DNA from: Megalobrama amblycephala
Taxonomy: Eukaryota > Chordata > Actinopteri > Cypriniformes > Xenocyprididae
Direction: 5' to 3'
Assembly: GCF_018812025.1 (NCBI RefSeq)
Contig: NC_063049.1
Location: forward strand, 17,971,758-18,035,757
DNA: 64,000 nucleotides
Shown: piece by piece, positions 32,928-43,251 of the stretch
Numbering within the stretch: position 1 is the stretch's first letter
How the letters are laid out: every line of letters starts with the position of its first letter
The notes under the pieces: model-generated
Databases searched by the model: none
Seen by the model: only the letters and a program-made list of their open reading frames with translations
What the model was told of the DNA's origin: nothing
Made by a program: the position numbers and the translations under genes

Positions 32928-33412
32928 TTAAAGGTGCTAAAGAGGGATGTTTTGTTTTATACATTTTTGCAATATTACTTGAAACTGTCTTTACTAACTG
33001 ATAAAAGACTATTTATTAAGTGCACTGAAAGGAATAATATTAATATACATCATCTGTGCACGAGGTAGGGCCTTAAAAACATCAGCCAATCGTTTACGCG
33101 ATCATCGCGTAAACGATTGGCCCTCTGGCTTGTCAATCACTGCCATGATGTTCCTCGCTCCAGTAACTTTCCACACTCTACAGGCGCCGCATGCAATGTT
33201 TTTGTCAGGAGACAGGAGTAACAACTGAGTTACCTGCGGTGAGTCCGACATAATGAATCCACTAACACGACACAGCGAATGCCGGTGGTAAACACTCGTG
33301 TTCCAATACTCGTGCACGAGTTTTGGGAGGCGTTCCCTCGAAATCATTTCAAAAACTCACTAACAGTCTTTGGTTTCTCAGTCGATGAAAACATCCTCTT
33401 TAGCACCTTTAA
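32928..33412. mobile_element. TTAA-flanked MITE inserted 43 bp before copy 2 coding exon 1
   Basis: TTAAAGGTGCTAAAGAGG at the left and CCTCTTTAGCACCTTTAA at the right. Copy 1 has an empty site (gatacaccaccaactgttgt at about 15588). Contains a 37-nt hairpin at 33085-33121. A second copy begins at 63764 in inverted internal orientation. Confidence 0.8.
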
Positions 33413-33463
33413 CTGTTGTTAACTAAATGCCTTTTGTTGTCATGTTGTTGTGTAGAAGCCAGC

Positions 33464-33640
33464 ATGAAGAAACTGCTTGTGGACGTGGACTGTGGTGTGG
33501 ATGATGCTCAGGCTCTCATGATGGCTTTGGCAGCGCCGGACGTGCAGATCCTGGGCATCACTTGCGTTCAGGGCAACACTTCAGTAGAAAATGCCTGCAA
33601 GAATGTCCTGCGTGTCCTGAAAGTGTGTAAGCATCTGGAG
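33464..33640 (+). CDS. Nucleoside hydrolase copy 2, coding exon 1
   Basis: The same 59 codons as copy 1, with ENACKN instead of ENVCKN. Acceptor ttgttgtgtag ends at 33455, donor GAG|GTGAGA. The upstream extension of this frame (from 33416) is intronic. Confidence 0.88.
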
Positions 33641-36600
33641 GTGAGATATGATTAAAAGTCAGTACATACCACAATGAGATAAACATTTTTACTTTTAAAG
33701 GGTTAGTTCACCCAAAAATGAAAATAATGTAATTTATTACTCACCCTCATGTCGTTCTACACCCATAAGACCTTTTGTTCATCTTTGGAACACAGATTAA
33801 GATTTTTTTTAATGAAATCCGATGGCTCAGTGAGGCCTCTATTGACAGCAATGTCACTGAACCTCTCAAGGTCCAGAAAGCTACTAAAGAAAACAGTTCA
33901 TGTGAGTACAGTGGTTCTACCATAATAGTATAAAGCGACGAGAATACTTTTTGTGTGCCAAAAAAAAAAAAAGATTGCCGATTTCAAAACACTGCTTTGA
34001 AGCTTCGGAGCTAAACTCCGAATGTAGAGTTCCACATAGACTCCATTGTCAAAAACTCCATTGCCAGCAGAGATATATACTGTACGGATAGTCCGGACTG
34101 CTGAGCGAATCACTGGTACTACCTTCCCCACTTTCCAAGAACTGTACTCATCCAGAGTGAGTAGAAGGGCTGGCAAAATCACTCTAGACCCCCAGTGTTT
34201 CCCACAGGATTTTGTGAGACTGTGGTGGGTGGACATTGGTCCCTCTAGGGGGATCCGGGGGCATGCCCCCTGGAGGAAAATTTTGTACATTTTAAATTTA
34301 AATGCATAAATCTGGTGCAATCTGAGAGCAAAATTAAGTGACTAGATCAATGAAGAAATTAGTTTTCTTGTAAACAATTTGTGCTCTAATAGTAATTTAT
34401 TTATTGGTGATGGTAGGGCACATTTGTCGCATACACAAGATGTTTCACAACATATGTTTCTTTTCACTTTTAAATTCCAGTTATTGTGCAAGTGACGCAA
34501 ATTCATAGTCCTTGTGTTATGCGATCTAACAGACACCCTGTAGCCAGTATGATGACATCGTTAAGAAACAGCAATAAACTCCAACAAGATAAAGTAATTT
34601 TATGCAAATCCACAGCCCTTTATCTACATATCAAGTATTATAATGGGAATATATCATATTGGAGAGTTTTACCGTGCTGACTGTTGTTACAGAACACGAC
34701 ACGCTGCTTGAGTGCTGAACAGAGAATGATTGACAGCTGTGGCAGAGGGAAGACGAGTTTCTGACCGTGAATTTAACGATGTTCTCCCTCACATGAAGCT
34801 ATGGAATGGCTTCAGATTAATTTGAATATAGTGCACGAAAATTTAATTTGTGCTAGTCTACTTATTTTGCTCTATGACTCCCACTTTTGCCATAAAAAGT
34901 GCAATTATCAGACGGTTTTTTAAATATCGCTTCAAACCTAATTTCCGTTTCATTTTGAGACTGTGGCGGGACAAATTAGAATGTGGCGGGCCGCCACAGT
35001 CTAGTCAATGTATGGGAAACACTGAGACCCCTCACACCCAGGCCACTTACTCTTTCAACTTTTGCCATCTGGTCAGTGCTACAGAGCACTGGACACCAGA
35101 ACAGCCAGGGATAGGAACAGTTTCTTCCCTCAGGCAATCCATCTCATGAATGAACAGTTAACGCCCCCACTTGGCAATAAACGTGCAATACACAACACTA
35201 TTTATACATTTATTTAAAGGTGCCCTAGATTCAAAAATGGAATTTACCTCGGCATAGTTGAATAACAAGAGTTCAGTACATGGAAATGACATACAGTGAG
35301 TCTCAAACTCCATTGTTTCCTCCTTATTATATAAATAATATTTAAAAGACCTCCGAAGAACAGGCGAATCTCAACGTAACACTGACTGTTATGTAACAGT
35401 CGGGATCATTAATATGTACGCCCCCAATATTTGCATATATTGCATAATACTTGCAATATTTGCCAGCTCATGTTCAATGCAATAGACAAGGGCAGAACGT
35501 CTGGATGTGCACAGCTGAATCATCAGACTAGGTAAGGAAGCAAGAACAATAGCGAAAAATGGCAGATGGAGCAATAATAACTGACATGATCCATGATATC
35601 ATGATATTTTTAGTGATATTTGTAAATTGTCTTTCTAAATGTTTCGTCAGCATGTTGCTAATGTACTGTTAAATGTAGTTAAAGTTACCATCGTTTATTA
35701 CTGTATTCACGCCACGGAGACAAGACTGTCGTTATTTTCATTTTTTAAACACTTGCAGTCTGTATAATACATAAACGCAACTTAATTCTTTATAAATCTC
35801 TCCAACAGTGTGTAATGCTAGCTTTAGCCACAGAGCACCATCAAACTCATTCAGAATCAATGTAAACATCAACATAAACACTGTACTTATGCAATTAGAC
35901 ATGCTGCATGACGAATACTTTGTAAAGATCCATTTTGAGGGTTATGTTAGCTGTGTGAAGTTTTTTTATGTTGTTTAAGGCAAGCGCGAGCTCTTGGGGC
36001 GTGGAGCACGAGAATTAAAGGGGGCGCGCGCTGAATCGGTGCATAGTTAAAGATGCCCCAAAATAGGCAGTTAAAAAAATTAATAATAATAAAAAAAAAA
36101 TCTATGGGGTATTTTGAGCTGAAACTTCACAGACACATTCAGGGGACACCTTAGACTTATATTACATCTTTTAAAAACATGTTCTTCAGCACCTTTAACC
36201 AGTGTTGGGCACGTTACTTTAAAAAAGTAATTAGTTATAGTTACTAGTTACTTCTCACAAATAGTAACTGAGTTAGTAACTGAGTTACATCATTATAAAA
36301 GTAACTAATTACCAGGGAAAGTAACTATTGCGTTAAAAAATTAAAATGTCAAATAACTTGAATGCCCCCATTATTAAATATAAGTCTAAGAATAAATTAC
36401 TCTTGAACCGACTCGTGACTCATGATCCGCTCTTGCTTATGAAATTTCTCTGTACTGTACAATACGTGTTGGTAGCCATTAAAGAAAATGTAGTTTCATA
36501 TTTATGTTTAAATAGTCCTGTTATGTTTTAAATTAATTTACTTGATTATGAAAAGTGAACAGCATGAGTAAGATGCATCATAAGATGTGTAATATATCGG

Positions 36601-39600
36601 GAGACATGGAGTGGGTCAGACATGATTTTGACCACTTAATTAAGTTATGTTTTATAGAAAGCCTCTCTTTAAACTGAATTTCGTTTTGTAAAAATTGTAT
36701 CTTAATTTTAATCAATGTTTCATCAACCAATTGCCTGGATTTAATAAATAAGAAGCAAATATAGCAGACAATATAATCATGGATGCGTGGGCGCGATCAC
36801 TGGCGCGTGAACTGGAGCGTGTCTTATAAATGAACCGAAACTCAGCGTATGAGAAATATATCTATATAAAGCTTGAAATATCTAAAAACGAAAAGAAAAA
36901 GGCTACTCTGATTATGTAGCCTAATCCGAATGAAATGTACATTTTCTCTCTAAGCGCGTCTGGTATGCGGAGATGATGAGAGTCAGCAATGTCAACTTCA
37001 TCTTCGCAGCCGACACTCATTCAGAAAACATTACTTTATTAATAAACAATTAAAATGTCTTCTTGCTGTTTTGGTCACATTCATAATTATTACTTTTGCC
37101 GGTTCTTTATGGCAAGCTTTATGCGTGCGCTTGAGTGCCTTTATTACATAAACGCTCATTATTATGGTTTATTCTCTTCAGTATTTAAGAAATTAAATTA
37201 ATATAAATGTGATTAGTCAACTAATGGCTTAAATTAACAACTACTAGTCGACTAGAAAAACTTATTTCACAAATTTTCGATCCAGCATGTCACAAAGGGT
37301 ATTCTAGCTTGAGCTCGCGCTCAGCTCGCATGCTCTGACACCATAGTCTGACACACACACGGAGCATCGTACATTATCAGTTTAAAATTATATTTGTGTA
37401 TGACTAACCGCAGCACACACCAGAGAAAAAACTTTGCAGGTCCAATGGCTGAGAGAGAGTCTACTCGGATGAAAACCGCTTCAGTGAGTTAAATTATAGT
37501 AACGCGGCATTTTTTGCCAGTAACAGTAACGGGAGAAAAAGTAATTTGTTTGATTACTCGTTACTGAAAAAAGTAACGGCATTAATAACGCCGTTTATTT
37601 ATAACGCCGTTATTCCCATCACTGTATTTAACACCTCTTCATACACACTACTACTTACGTTTGCATTTGTACATAACATACCAGTACATACATATACTGT
37701 CTGTTGTGTATTTTTGTATATTGTCATTTTTTTGTATATTTTATTTTCTATTTGTTCTATTTTTATTTTTTTATCTGTGTCTTATCACTGTCATTCTGTT
37801 TGTGCTGTAGAAGCTTCTGTCAAAACAAAAATAATGACTTTATTCAACAAATTCATCTGTCTCCTGTCATACTTCTGTGCTGTTTTCTTTGCAGAGCTTC
37901 AGTGTTTATATCAGAACAGTGGCTCAGTATTGGCCGGATCTGGTCACATGAGCAGCACGATGCATGCTTGTGATGCTGACGCAGGAGCCAGCCAATACTG
38001 AACCACCGTTCAGACACAAACACTGAAGCTCTGTAACAAAAATGTTCAGTAATATATATTCTGTTATAATTCCATCTGTTTGCATAGATATTTTGAGATT
38101 AAATAACTCCAAGAATATTTTTTCTTACTGCAAAGTAATGTGTTGTAATGTGTATCCAGGACATGACAGCCATTACAGCATAATCAGAAAACCTGACTGT
38201 GTCTCTGAATTACTAGATTCCTGTATTTCGTGGAGCAGCTAATTCACTCTTGGGGCAAACCGTCGGTTCTGGAGATTTTTACGGCAAAGATGGACTTGGA
38301 GACGCCCCAGATCCCGAAGCTCCTGGTCTGGAACTTGTCCAGAAAGAGATCGCTGCGTCAGCCATGATCCGAATAGTCAATGAGAATCCTGGAGAGGTGT
38401 ATATGATTATACAATATATTATTGTACAGTATATTATTGAATATTGATTAATGGAAATAACATGCATTTCAAGTATTTACCTTGTGTTGTTCCTGCCTCT
38501 CTAAGGTGTCTTTAGTGGCCACGGCTCCGCTAACGAATGTGGCTTTGGCGGTGAAACTGGACCCCTCATTTCCCCAGAAACTCAAAGGCCTTTACATTAT
38601 GGGTGGCAATACAGACTGTGAGTCCCTAAATCTTACTTTACATTTACTGTTTTATCAGAATAAGACAGGCAATATATCCAATATTAGAGCTGTTATGTTT
38701 CATTTATTTCAGTAAAGTCTAATGTGACAGCTTTGATGAACTGATTCAAAGTAAATCTCTACAATCAATGTTTCTCTAAAAACAGACTTTTATTTTGTTG
38801 TGATGTCAGTTTAGCTGCAATGATAGCTTCTCTCAAATAAATCTAAATGGTCACTTTAAACAGACTTTAAACGTGTTCTCAAACATGTTATTAATTATGG
38901 TTCTTATTGTTATCAATGTTGAAAACAGTTGTGCCTGTTCTGTCTTCATTCTTCCTAATTTTTGACCAGTAGTGTATATTTTTTCAAAAGGATGTTTATT
39001 TTATGCAATGCAGTATTGCTCATCCCTAAACCAGAATCATATGTATTGCTTTTATCTGTCTTCTATATTAATATTTTTCATGCAGTTTAACCAGGTTAGA
39101 AAAATAACAACCGTTTCTCTTTAGCTCGTGGGAACATCACTGTGTGTGGAGAGTACAACTTTGCAGCTGATCCTGAAGCAGCTTATATTGTCCTGAATGA
39201 ATTCAGTTGCCCAATTTATATTGCAACCTGGGAGTTCAGCTGTCGCAGTCAATTACCCTGGGTGAGATCCTCATGTCTTAAATACAGTGAAGCATCTAGA
39301 TGATTGTGTATAATGTAAATACAACTGTTGGTGTTTATAGATTCTTGTACACACAGCATCCATGTCATATAATGTTTGTGTGTGTCTGTTTCAGGAGTTC
39401 TGTGATGGTTGGCTGGCCCAGGACACAGATAAAGCTCGCTTTATGAAGCAGATCTTTCAGAAGATCATGGATTCCAGCAAGAAGCCTGAAAAGGAGCTGG
39501 AGGAGGGACAGGGATTCATCTCCTGTGACTCTTATGCCATGGCAGCGGCCATAGATGACACATTTATTATTGAAAACGAACACAAAGCGGTCACTGTGGA

Positions 39601-39736
39601 GCTTGCAGGAAACTACTGCCGGGGAATGATGGTTGTAGATCATCTCGACCTTCTGAAGAAGAATCACAAAGCCCACATCTTGAAGAAGGTCGACTTGGAA
39701 AAGTTTAAAGTGCTCATGATGAATGCTTTGAAATAA
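33464..39736 (+). CDS. Inosine-uridine-type nucleoside hydrolase, tandem copy 2
   Basis: A paralogue of the gene at 15654-24811 with the same five-exon structure and phases: 33464-33640, 38217-38396, 38506-38617, 39125-39261, 39395-39736, giving 315 aa. Catalytic features match copy 1: DVDCGVDD, GITCVQGN, YIMGG, GEYNFAADPEAA and SCDSYAMAAAIDD with Cys in the usual His position. No stop or frameshift; all splice sites are GT-AG. Exon 1 differs from copy 1 by one base. Most protein change sits in one loop of the last exon, which is two residues shorter. The upstream region has been heavily invaded by transposons, so copy 2 may have lost or changed its promoter and 5' exon. Being intact with conserved active-site residues argues it is functional or very recently duplicated. 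Confidence 0.86.
33695..34010. mobile_element. Truncated TTAA fold-back element (left arm only)
   Basis: Starts TTAAAGGGTTAGTTCACCC like 31194-32006 and follows that family to about the midpoint, then stops without a right terminus. The right end is approximate. Confidence 0.6.
34186..35031. mobile_element. hAT-like element (CAGTGTTTCCCACAGG family)
   Basis: Termini CAGTGTTTCCCA (34193) and TGGGAAACACTG (35024), with AGACCCC directly repeated at 34186-34192 and 35025-35031. 832 bp. The subterminal 'gactgtggtggg' and 'ccgccacagtc' are inverted partners. Non-coding. A second copy is at 43252-46376. Confidence 0.75.
35214..36198. mobile_element. TTAA-flanked fold-back element (AAAGGTGCCCTAGATTC family)
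   Basis: Starts TTAAAGGTGCCCTAG and ends CAGCACCTTTAA. It closely matches the split copy at 56765-58193 over most of its length ('agttcagtacatggaaa', 'cacagacacattcagg'). 985 bp, non-coding. Confidence 0.75.
36200..37624. mobile_element. hAT-like element rich in GTAACT repeats
   Basis: Begins CAGTGTTGGGCACGTTACTT and ends AACGCCGTTATTCCCATCACTG, with many GTAACT/AGTTAC motifs near both ends. The flanking 8-mers are CCTTTAAC and TATTTAAC (six of eight match), consistent with a decayed hAT target duplication. It abuts the end of the previous element. No transposase seen. Confidence 0.65.
37891..38035. mobile_element. Short palindromic MITE
   Basis: CAGAGCTTCAGTGTTT is mirrored by AAACACTGAAGCTCTG. 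The inner 'cagtattggc' and 'gccaatactg' also pair. About 145 bp, inside copy 2 intron 1. Confidence 0.6.
38217..38396 (+). CDS. Nucleoside hydrolase copy 2, coding exon 2
   Basis: Sixty codons with IPVFRGAANSLLG and GDFYGKDGLGDAPDPEAPG. Acceptor aattactag, donor GAG|GTGTAT, phase 0. Confidence 0.87.
38506..38617 (+). CDS. Nucleoside hydrolase copy 2, coding exon 3
   Basis: Protein-identical to copy 1 exon 3 (a few silent changes). The acceptor has changed to ctctctaag from ctctcttag, still a usable AG. Confidence 0.9.
39125..39261 (+). CDS. Nucleoside hydrolase copy 2, coding exon 4
   Basis: Encodes SRGNITVCGEYNFAADPEAA, then YIATWEFSCRSQLPW. Phase 1 in and 0 out. Preceded by the short 507 bp intron that lacks the LINE. 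Confidence 0.9.
39395..39736 (+). CDS. Nucleoside hydrolase copy 2, terminal exon
   Basis: Ends TAA at 39734-39736. Carries the diverged loop QKIMDSSKKPEKELEEG, two residues shorter than in copy 1, then the active-site block ISCDSYAMAAAIDD, unchanged from copy 1. Confidence 0.9.
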   Translation, partial: EFCDGWLAQDTDKARFMKQIFQKIMDSSKKPEKELEEGQGFISCDSYAMAAAIDDTFIIENEHKAVTVELAGNYCRGMMVVDHLDLLKKNHKAHILKKVDLEKFKVLMMNALK

Positions 39737-39776
39737 ATGTTTATTAGCAGCCGTCTCTGTAACAGGAAGATTGTTT

Positions 39777-40085
39777 CTGTGCACTGTCACATCCATTAAG
39801 GGTCAAACAGTGGAGTGTGTGCAATCTTACAAGTACTTGGGGACAATCATTGATTTGAAGTTGAGTTTTGAAGTCAACTGCGAAGCAGTGTGTAAAAAGG
39901 GACATCAACGTCTGTTTTTTTTTTTTTTTTTTTTTTTAAAGAAAATTGATAAATTGATAAAACTGCTGATTTTTGTTTTATTGTGCTTTTATTTAATCTA
40001 TTTTGTCATTTCTTTGGTGTCCTGGTATGGGAATTTATCTTTAAAGAGCAGGAACTCTATTAACCAAATTGTGAATAGGTCTGAA
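39777..40085 (+). pseudogene. Fragment of a second LINE reverse transcriptase C-terminus
   Basis: The frame reads SIKGQTVECVQSYKYLGTII, then LSFEVNCEAVCKKGHQRL, a typical LINE post-palm segment, followed by a T-tract (about 39917-39938) and WYGNLSLKSRNSINQIVN. It begins about 40 bp after the copy 2 stop codon and differs from the LINE in copy 1. Confidence 0.6.
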
Positions 40086-40639
40086 CCCTGCTTCACTGTA
40101 TACCAGGCAGGTTCAGCAAATGGGTATTTCAATTTTAAGGGACAGGCAGGATCCCCTGTATTATGAGTTCCAGCTCTTCCTTCTAACTGACAGTTTAGAA
40201 TACAACAGTGTACAACAAAGCAGTACAAGCTTTGTTCCAGGAGTGATTCATCTTTTAAATAGTAATAAGATGAAGTTATGGGTTTATTTATTACAGTGTT
40301 TTTAAGATCCCATTAGTGAGGTTTTGTTTTAAAATGTTAAATGTTAAAAAGTTTTGCTACGGTTACTCCTGTTGTGTACACTACGGCGACGTTTTTTAAC
40401 TTCGAAAAAGGAGACTTTCTAAAAGGCTGCAGAGCCCGTTTTAGTTTGAAAACGCTGGGGTTGCGTTTCAGTGTTAACGTACCAAAACAACCCTGCTGAA
40501 AAAAACAATAGAAACCATTACAGAAATCTTAATGGTTTCCACTACAAAACCATTACAAACCATCAGCCATTAACCATTAAAACCATTACAAAATGGTTTC
40601 CATTACGTAGTGTGTTTTGGGCACATTCCATTAGGATTT

Positions 40640-41050
40640 ATTGGTTTGTATTGGTTTCCATTACAGATTTGTATTGGTCTTTATTTGCAAATATTTAATG
40701 GTTCCCATTGTAGTTTTCGTATTGGTTCTAATGGTTCCATTATAAATTTGTATTGGTTTTTATTTGCAAATATTTAATGGTTCCCATTGCAGTTTTTGTA
40801 TTGGTTCTAATGGTTCCATTACAAATTTGTATTGGTCTTTATTTGCACATAATGGTTCTTCCCATTGCAGTTTTTGTATTGGTTCTAATGGTTCCATTAT
40901 AAATTTGCATTGGTCTTTATTTGCAAATATTTAATGGTTTCCATTGCAGTTTTTGTATTGGTTCTAATAGTTCCATTACAAATTTGTATTGGTCTTTATT
41001 TGCACATATTTAATGGTTTCCATTGCAGTTTTTGTATTGGTTCTGATTTG
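40640..41050. repeat. Subterminal tandem repeats (~80 bp unit)
   Basis: About four or five imperfect copies of a unit containing tggttctaatggttcc, ttgtattggtctttatttgc and gcagtttttgtattgg. Such repeats often serve as transposase-binding sites near transposon ends. Confidence 0.75.
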
Positions 41051-42845
41051 TATGTTTAACTGGTAGCTGTTAATTAGGCCATTGATTAATGAAGTAATTT
41101 AAATTATTACTACAATTATACACTGGTTTTCTCCTTGTGGCTTAAAAAAACCCCTCAAGAATATATAATTTTAATTGATATAAACTGCACACCAACTTTT
41201 CAATAGCTAACTGTTCAGGTTGTGTTTTGCAAAGAATCAAGAACATGAAACTGAAATCAAAATTATACTTGGATCAAGACCATCTTTTTTACTAAACCCA
41301 GCTGGAAATAAACATCTGACAAAAATTATTAACATGATATTTTTTATTATTTAATGTGTAATAGAAATACAAGAACTATGAACTGTGTTTGTGGCTTCAC
41401 TGTATCCACTGTGGCTGACTTAGACCTGCAAAAAGGAGGAGAATTCATTAGGACAATGTACCTCTTAAACCACATTACCAGTACATGAGATTATCCATAC
41501 ATTATATATTTATATGGGACTCTCAAAGAAGTTGCAAGAACATAGTTGTTGACACAACTTCATTATTTCATCCAACATATTTGGGTGTACTTTGAGCAGA
41601 TTCAAGATGAATTTTATCCATTAGTCATGTCAGGTTCATAGCATGACAGTCATCTGTTAACCTTCTCCAGTTGTAGGTTAGTGATGCGCGGGTCGTCTCA
41701 TAACCCGCGAACCCCGCAGGTCGGGTTGGGGCGGGATAAGAAATTGTCACTTTATTTGCGGGGCGGGTCATTAAAAAACAAAATTAAAAACAAATCCATA
41801 TGTGTTGTGTGCAATTCCCTATAGCCTATATTAAATGTTTGGGAATATCTATTTTCATATTTTTTTTAGGTTCTTTGATACGGTTACAATATGAAGGCTG
41901 TAGCAACGTAACCATTTTGGAAACGAAGCGTAAATGTGAACATCAAAGATTTCTTATGCTGCTGCGCCCTCTATAGGACCAGCGACTAGTCGACGTCAAG
42001 CTTAAAGTCCCTGTAAAGCCCTATTAAAGTCTGTGTTCTGAGTATGTCACAGCACAGTAAAATGTGTTATTAACCACCCAGCCAAATTTGAATGATTAAA
42101 AAAAACGCCAAGTAAATTAAATAAATTATCAAAATCTTGAAAAAATTAGCAGTATTCTCTGCTCTCAAACGATGGGGGCGTGTCCGCTGTCGGCGCTGAA
42201 ACCACACCCACTCGCGAGAGCTGCCGCCTCAACATATTTGTCTAATCAGTCAAACTCACTGATGCATATAAACAAAAGAATCACGTTAGAGGGTTGCAAA
42301 ATTTAGTAGAGTTACTGTGGACCACCTACTAATTAAGCACACAAGGCAACATACACTCATTGGTGGGCATGTACTGCCGACTGTTGTCGAGTCAACAGGT
42401 GACGGCGCCGTGAGACGGGAGGCCGAGGCGGGAGATAGTCTGTTCAGCCCCATTGACCAATAACAGCAGATTGTCAGTGAATCCCAGTTGTCTGATGAAA
42501 GTTTGTAAAACTCTCCGGTGTAAAATTATCACAGCAGAGACTAATTGAATCCATCCCTTCTTCATATCAAATTTAAATAAGGAGAAAAAGCTTCTTTTGT
42601 ATATTATCGCAACCAGGTAATATGCATTTGTGTGATGAAGGAATTACTAGCTAGCAAAATGTAGGCTGTATAACTAACAGTATTGACACTCGAGATTAAG
42701 CGGGCAAGCTGCTGTAGCGTTAGGGGTGGTGCCATGCTCGGTTACTCTAGTGCGTCAGACAGTTATATAGTGTTAGGGGCGTGGCCATGCTCGAGGGCTC
42801 CAGTGCGTCATCGAGCCCCCAGTTTAGCTCCGCCTTTTGTGAAAA
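41051..42845. other. No gene seen
   Basis: Non-coding on both strands. A CG-rich stretch (41690-41765, gcgggtcgtctcataacccg) and another at 42150-42430 look repeat-derived. The frame at 42683-42961 has no domain. Confidence 0.5.
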
Positions 42846-43251
42846 GGTTCCTGATAATTTACTCACCCCCATGTCATCCAAGATGTTCATGTCTTTCTTT
42901 CTTCAGGCGAAAAGAAATTAAGGTTTTTGATGAAAACATTCCAGGATTATTCTCCTTATAGTGGACTTCAATGGAGCCCAAATGGTTGAAGGTCAAAATT
43001 ACAGTTTCAGTGCAGCTTCAAAGCGTTCTACAGGATCCCAGATGAGAAATAAGGGTCTTATCTAGAGAAACCATAGCTCATTTTCCAAAAAAAATTATAT
43101 ATATGTTTTAACCATAAATGCTCATCTTGAACTAGCTCTCTTCTTCTCTATTAGACACTGCTAAGTGTATTACTGCCCTCCGCAGGCCAAAGTTTGAACT
43201 AACTGTTATATACTATTGAACTAACATATTGTATATAAAAATTAGGGCAGT

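Larger units (their letters stand above)
33641..38216 (+). other. Intron 1 of nucleoside hydrolase copy 2
   Basis: 4.6 kb packed with mobile elements: 33695-34010, 34193-35024, 35214-36198, 36200-37624 and 37891-38035. The last ~180 bp is homologous to the end of copy 1 intron 1. Confidence 0.7.

Noticed and set aside
40640..41050. Regularly spaced ~80 bp repeats considered as a CRISPR-like array
   Set aside because: Units are contiguous, imperfect and without unique spacers, in a vertebrate genome next to a transposon end.
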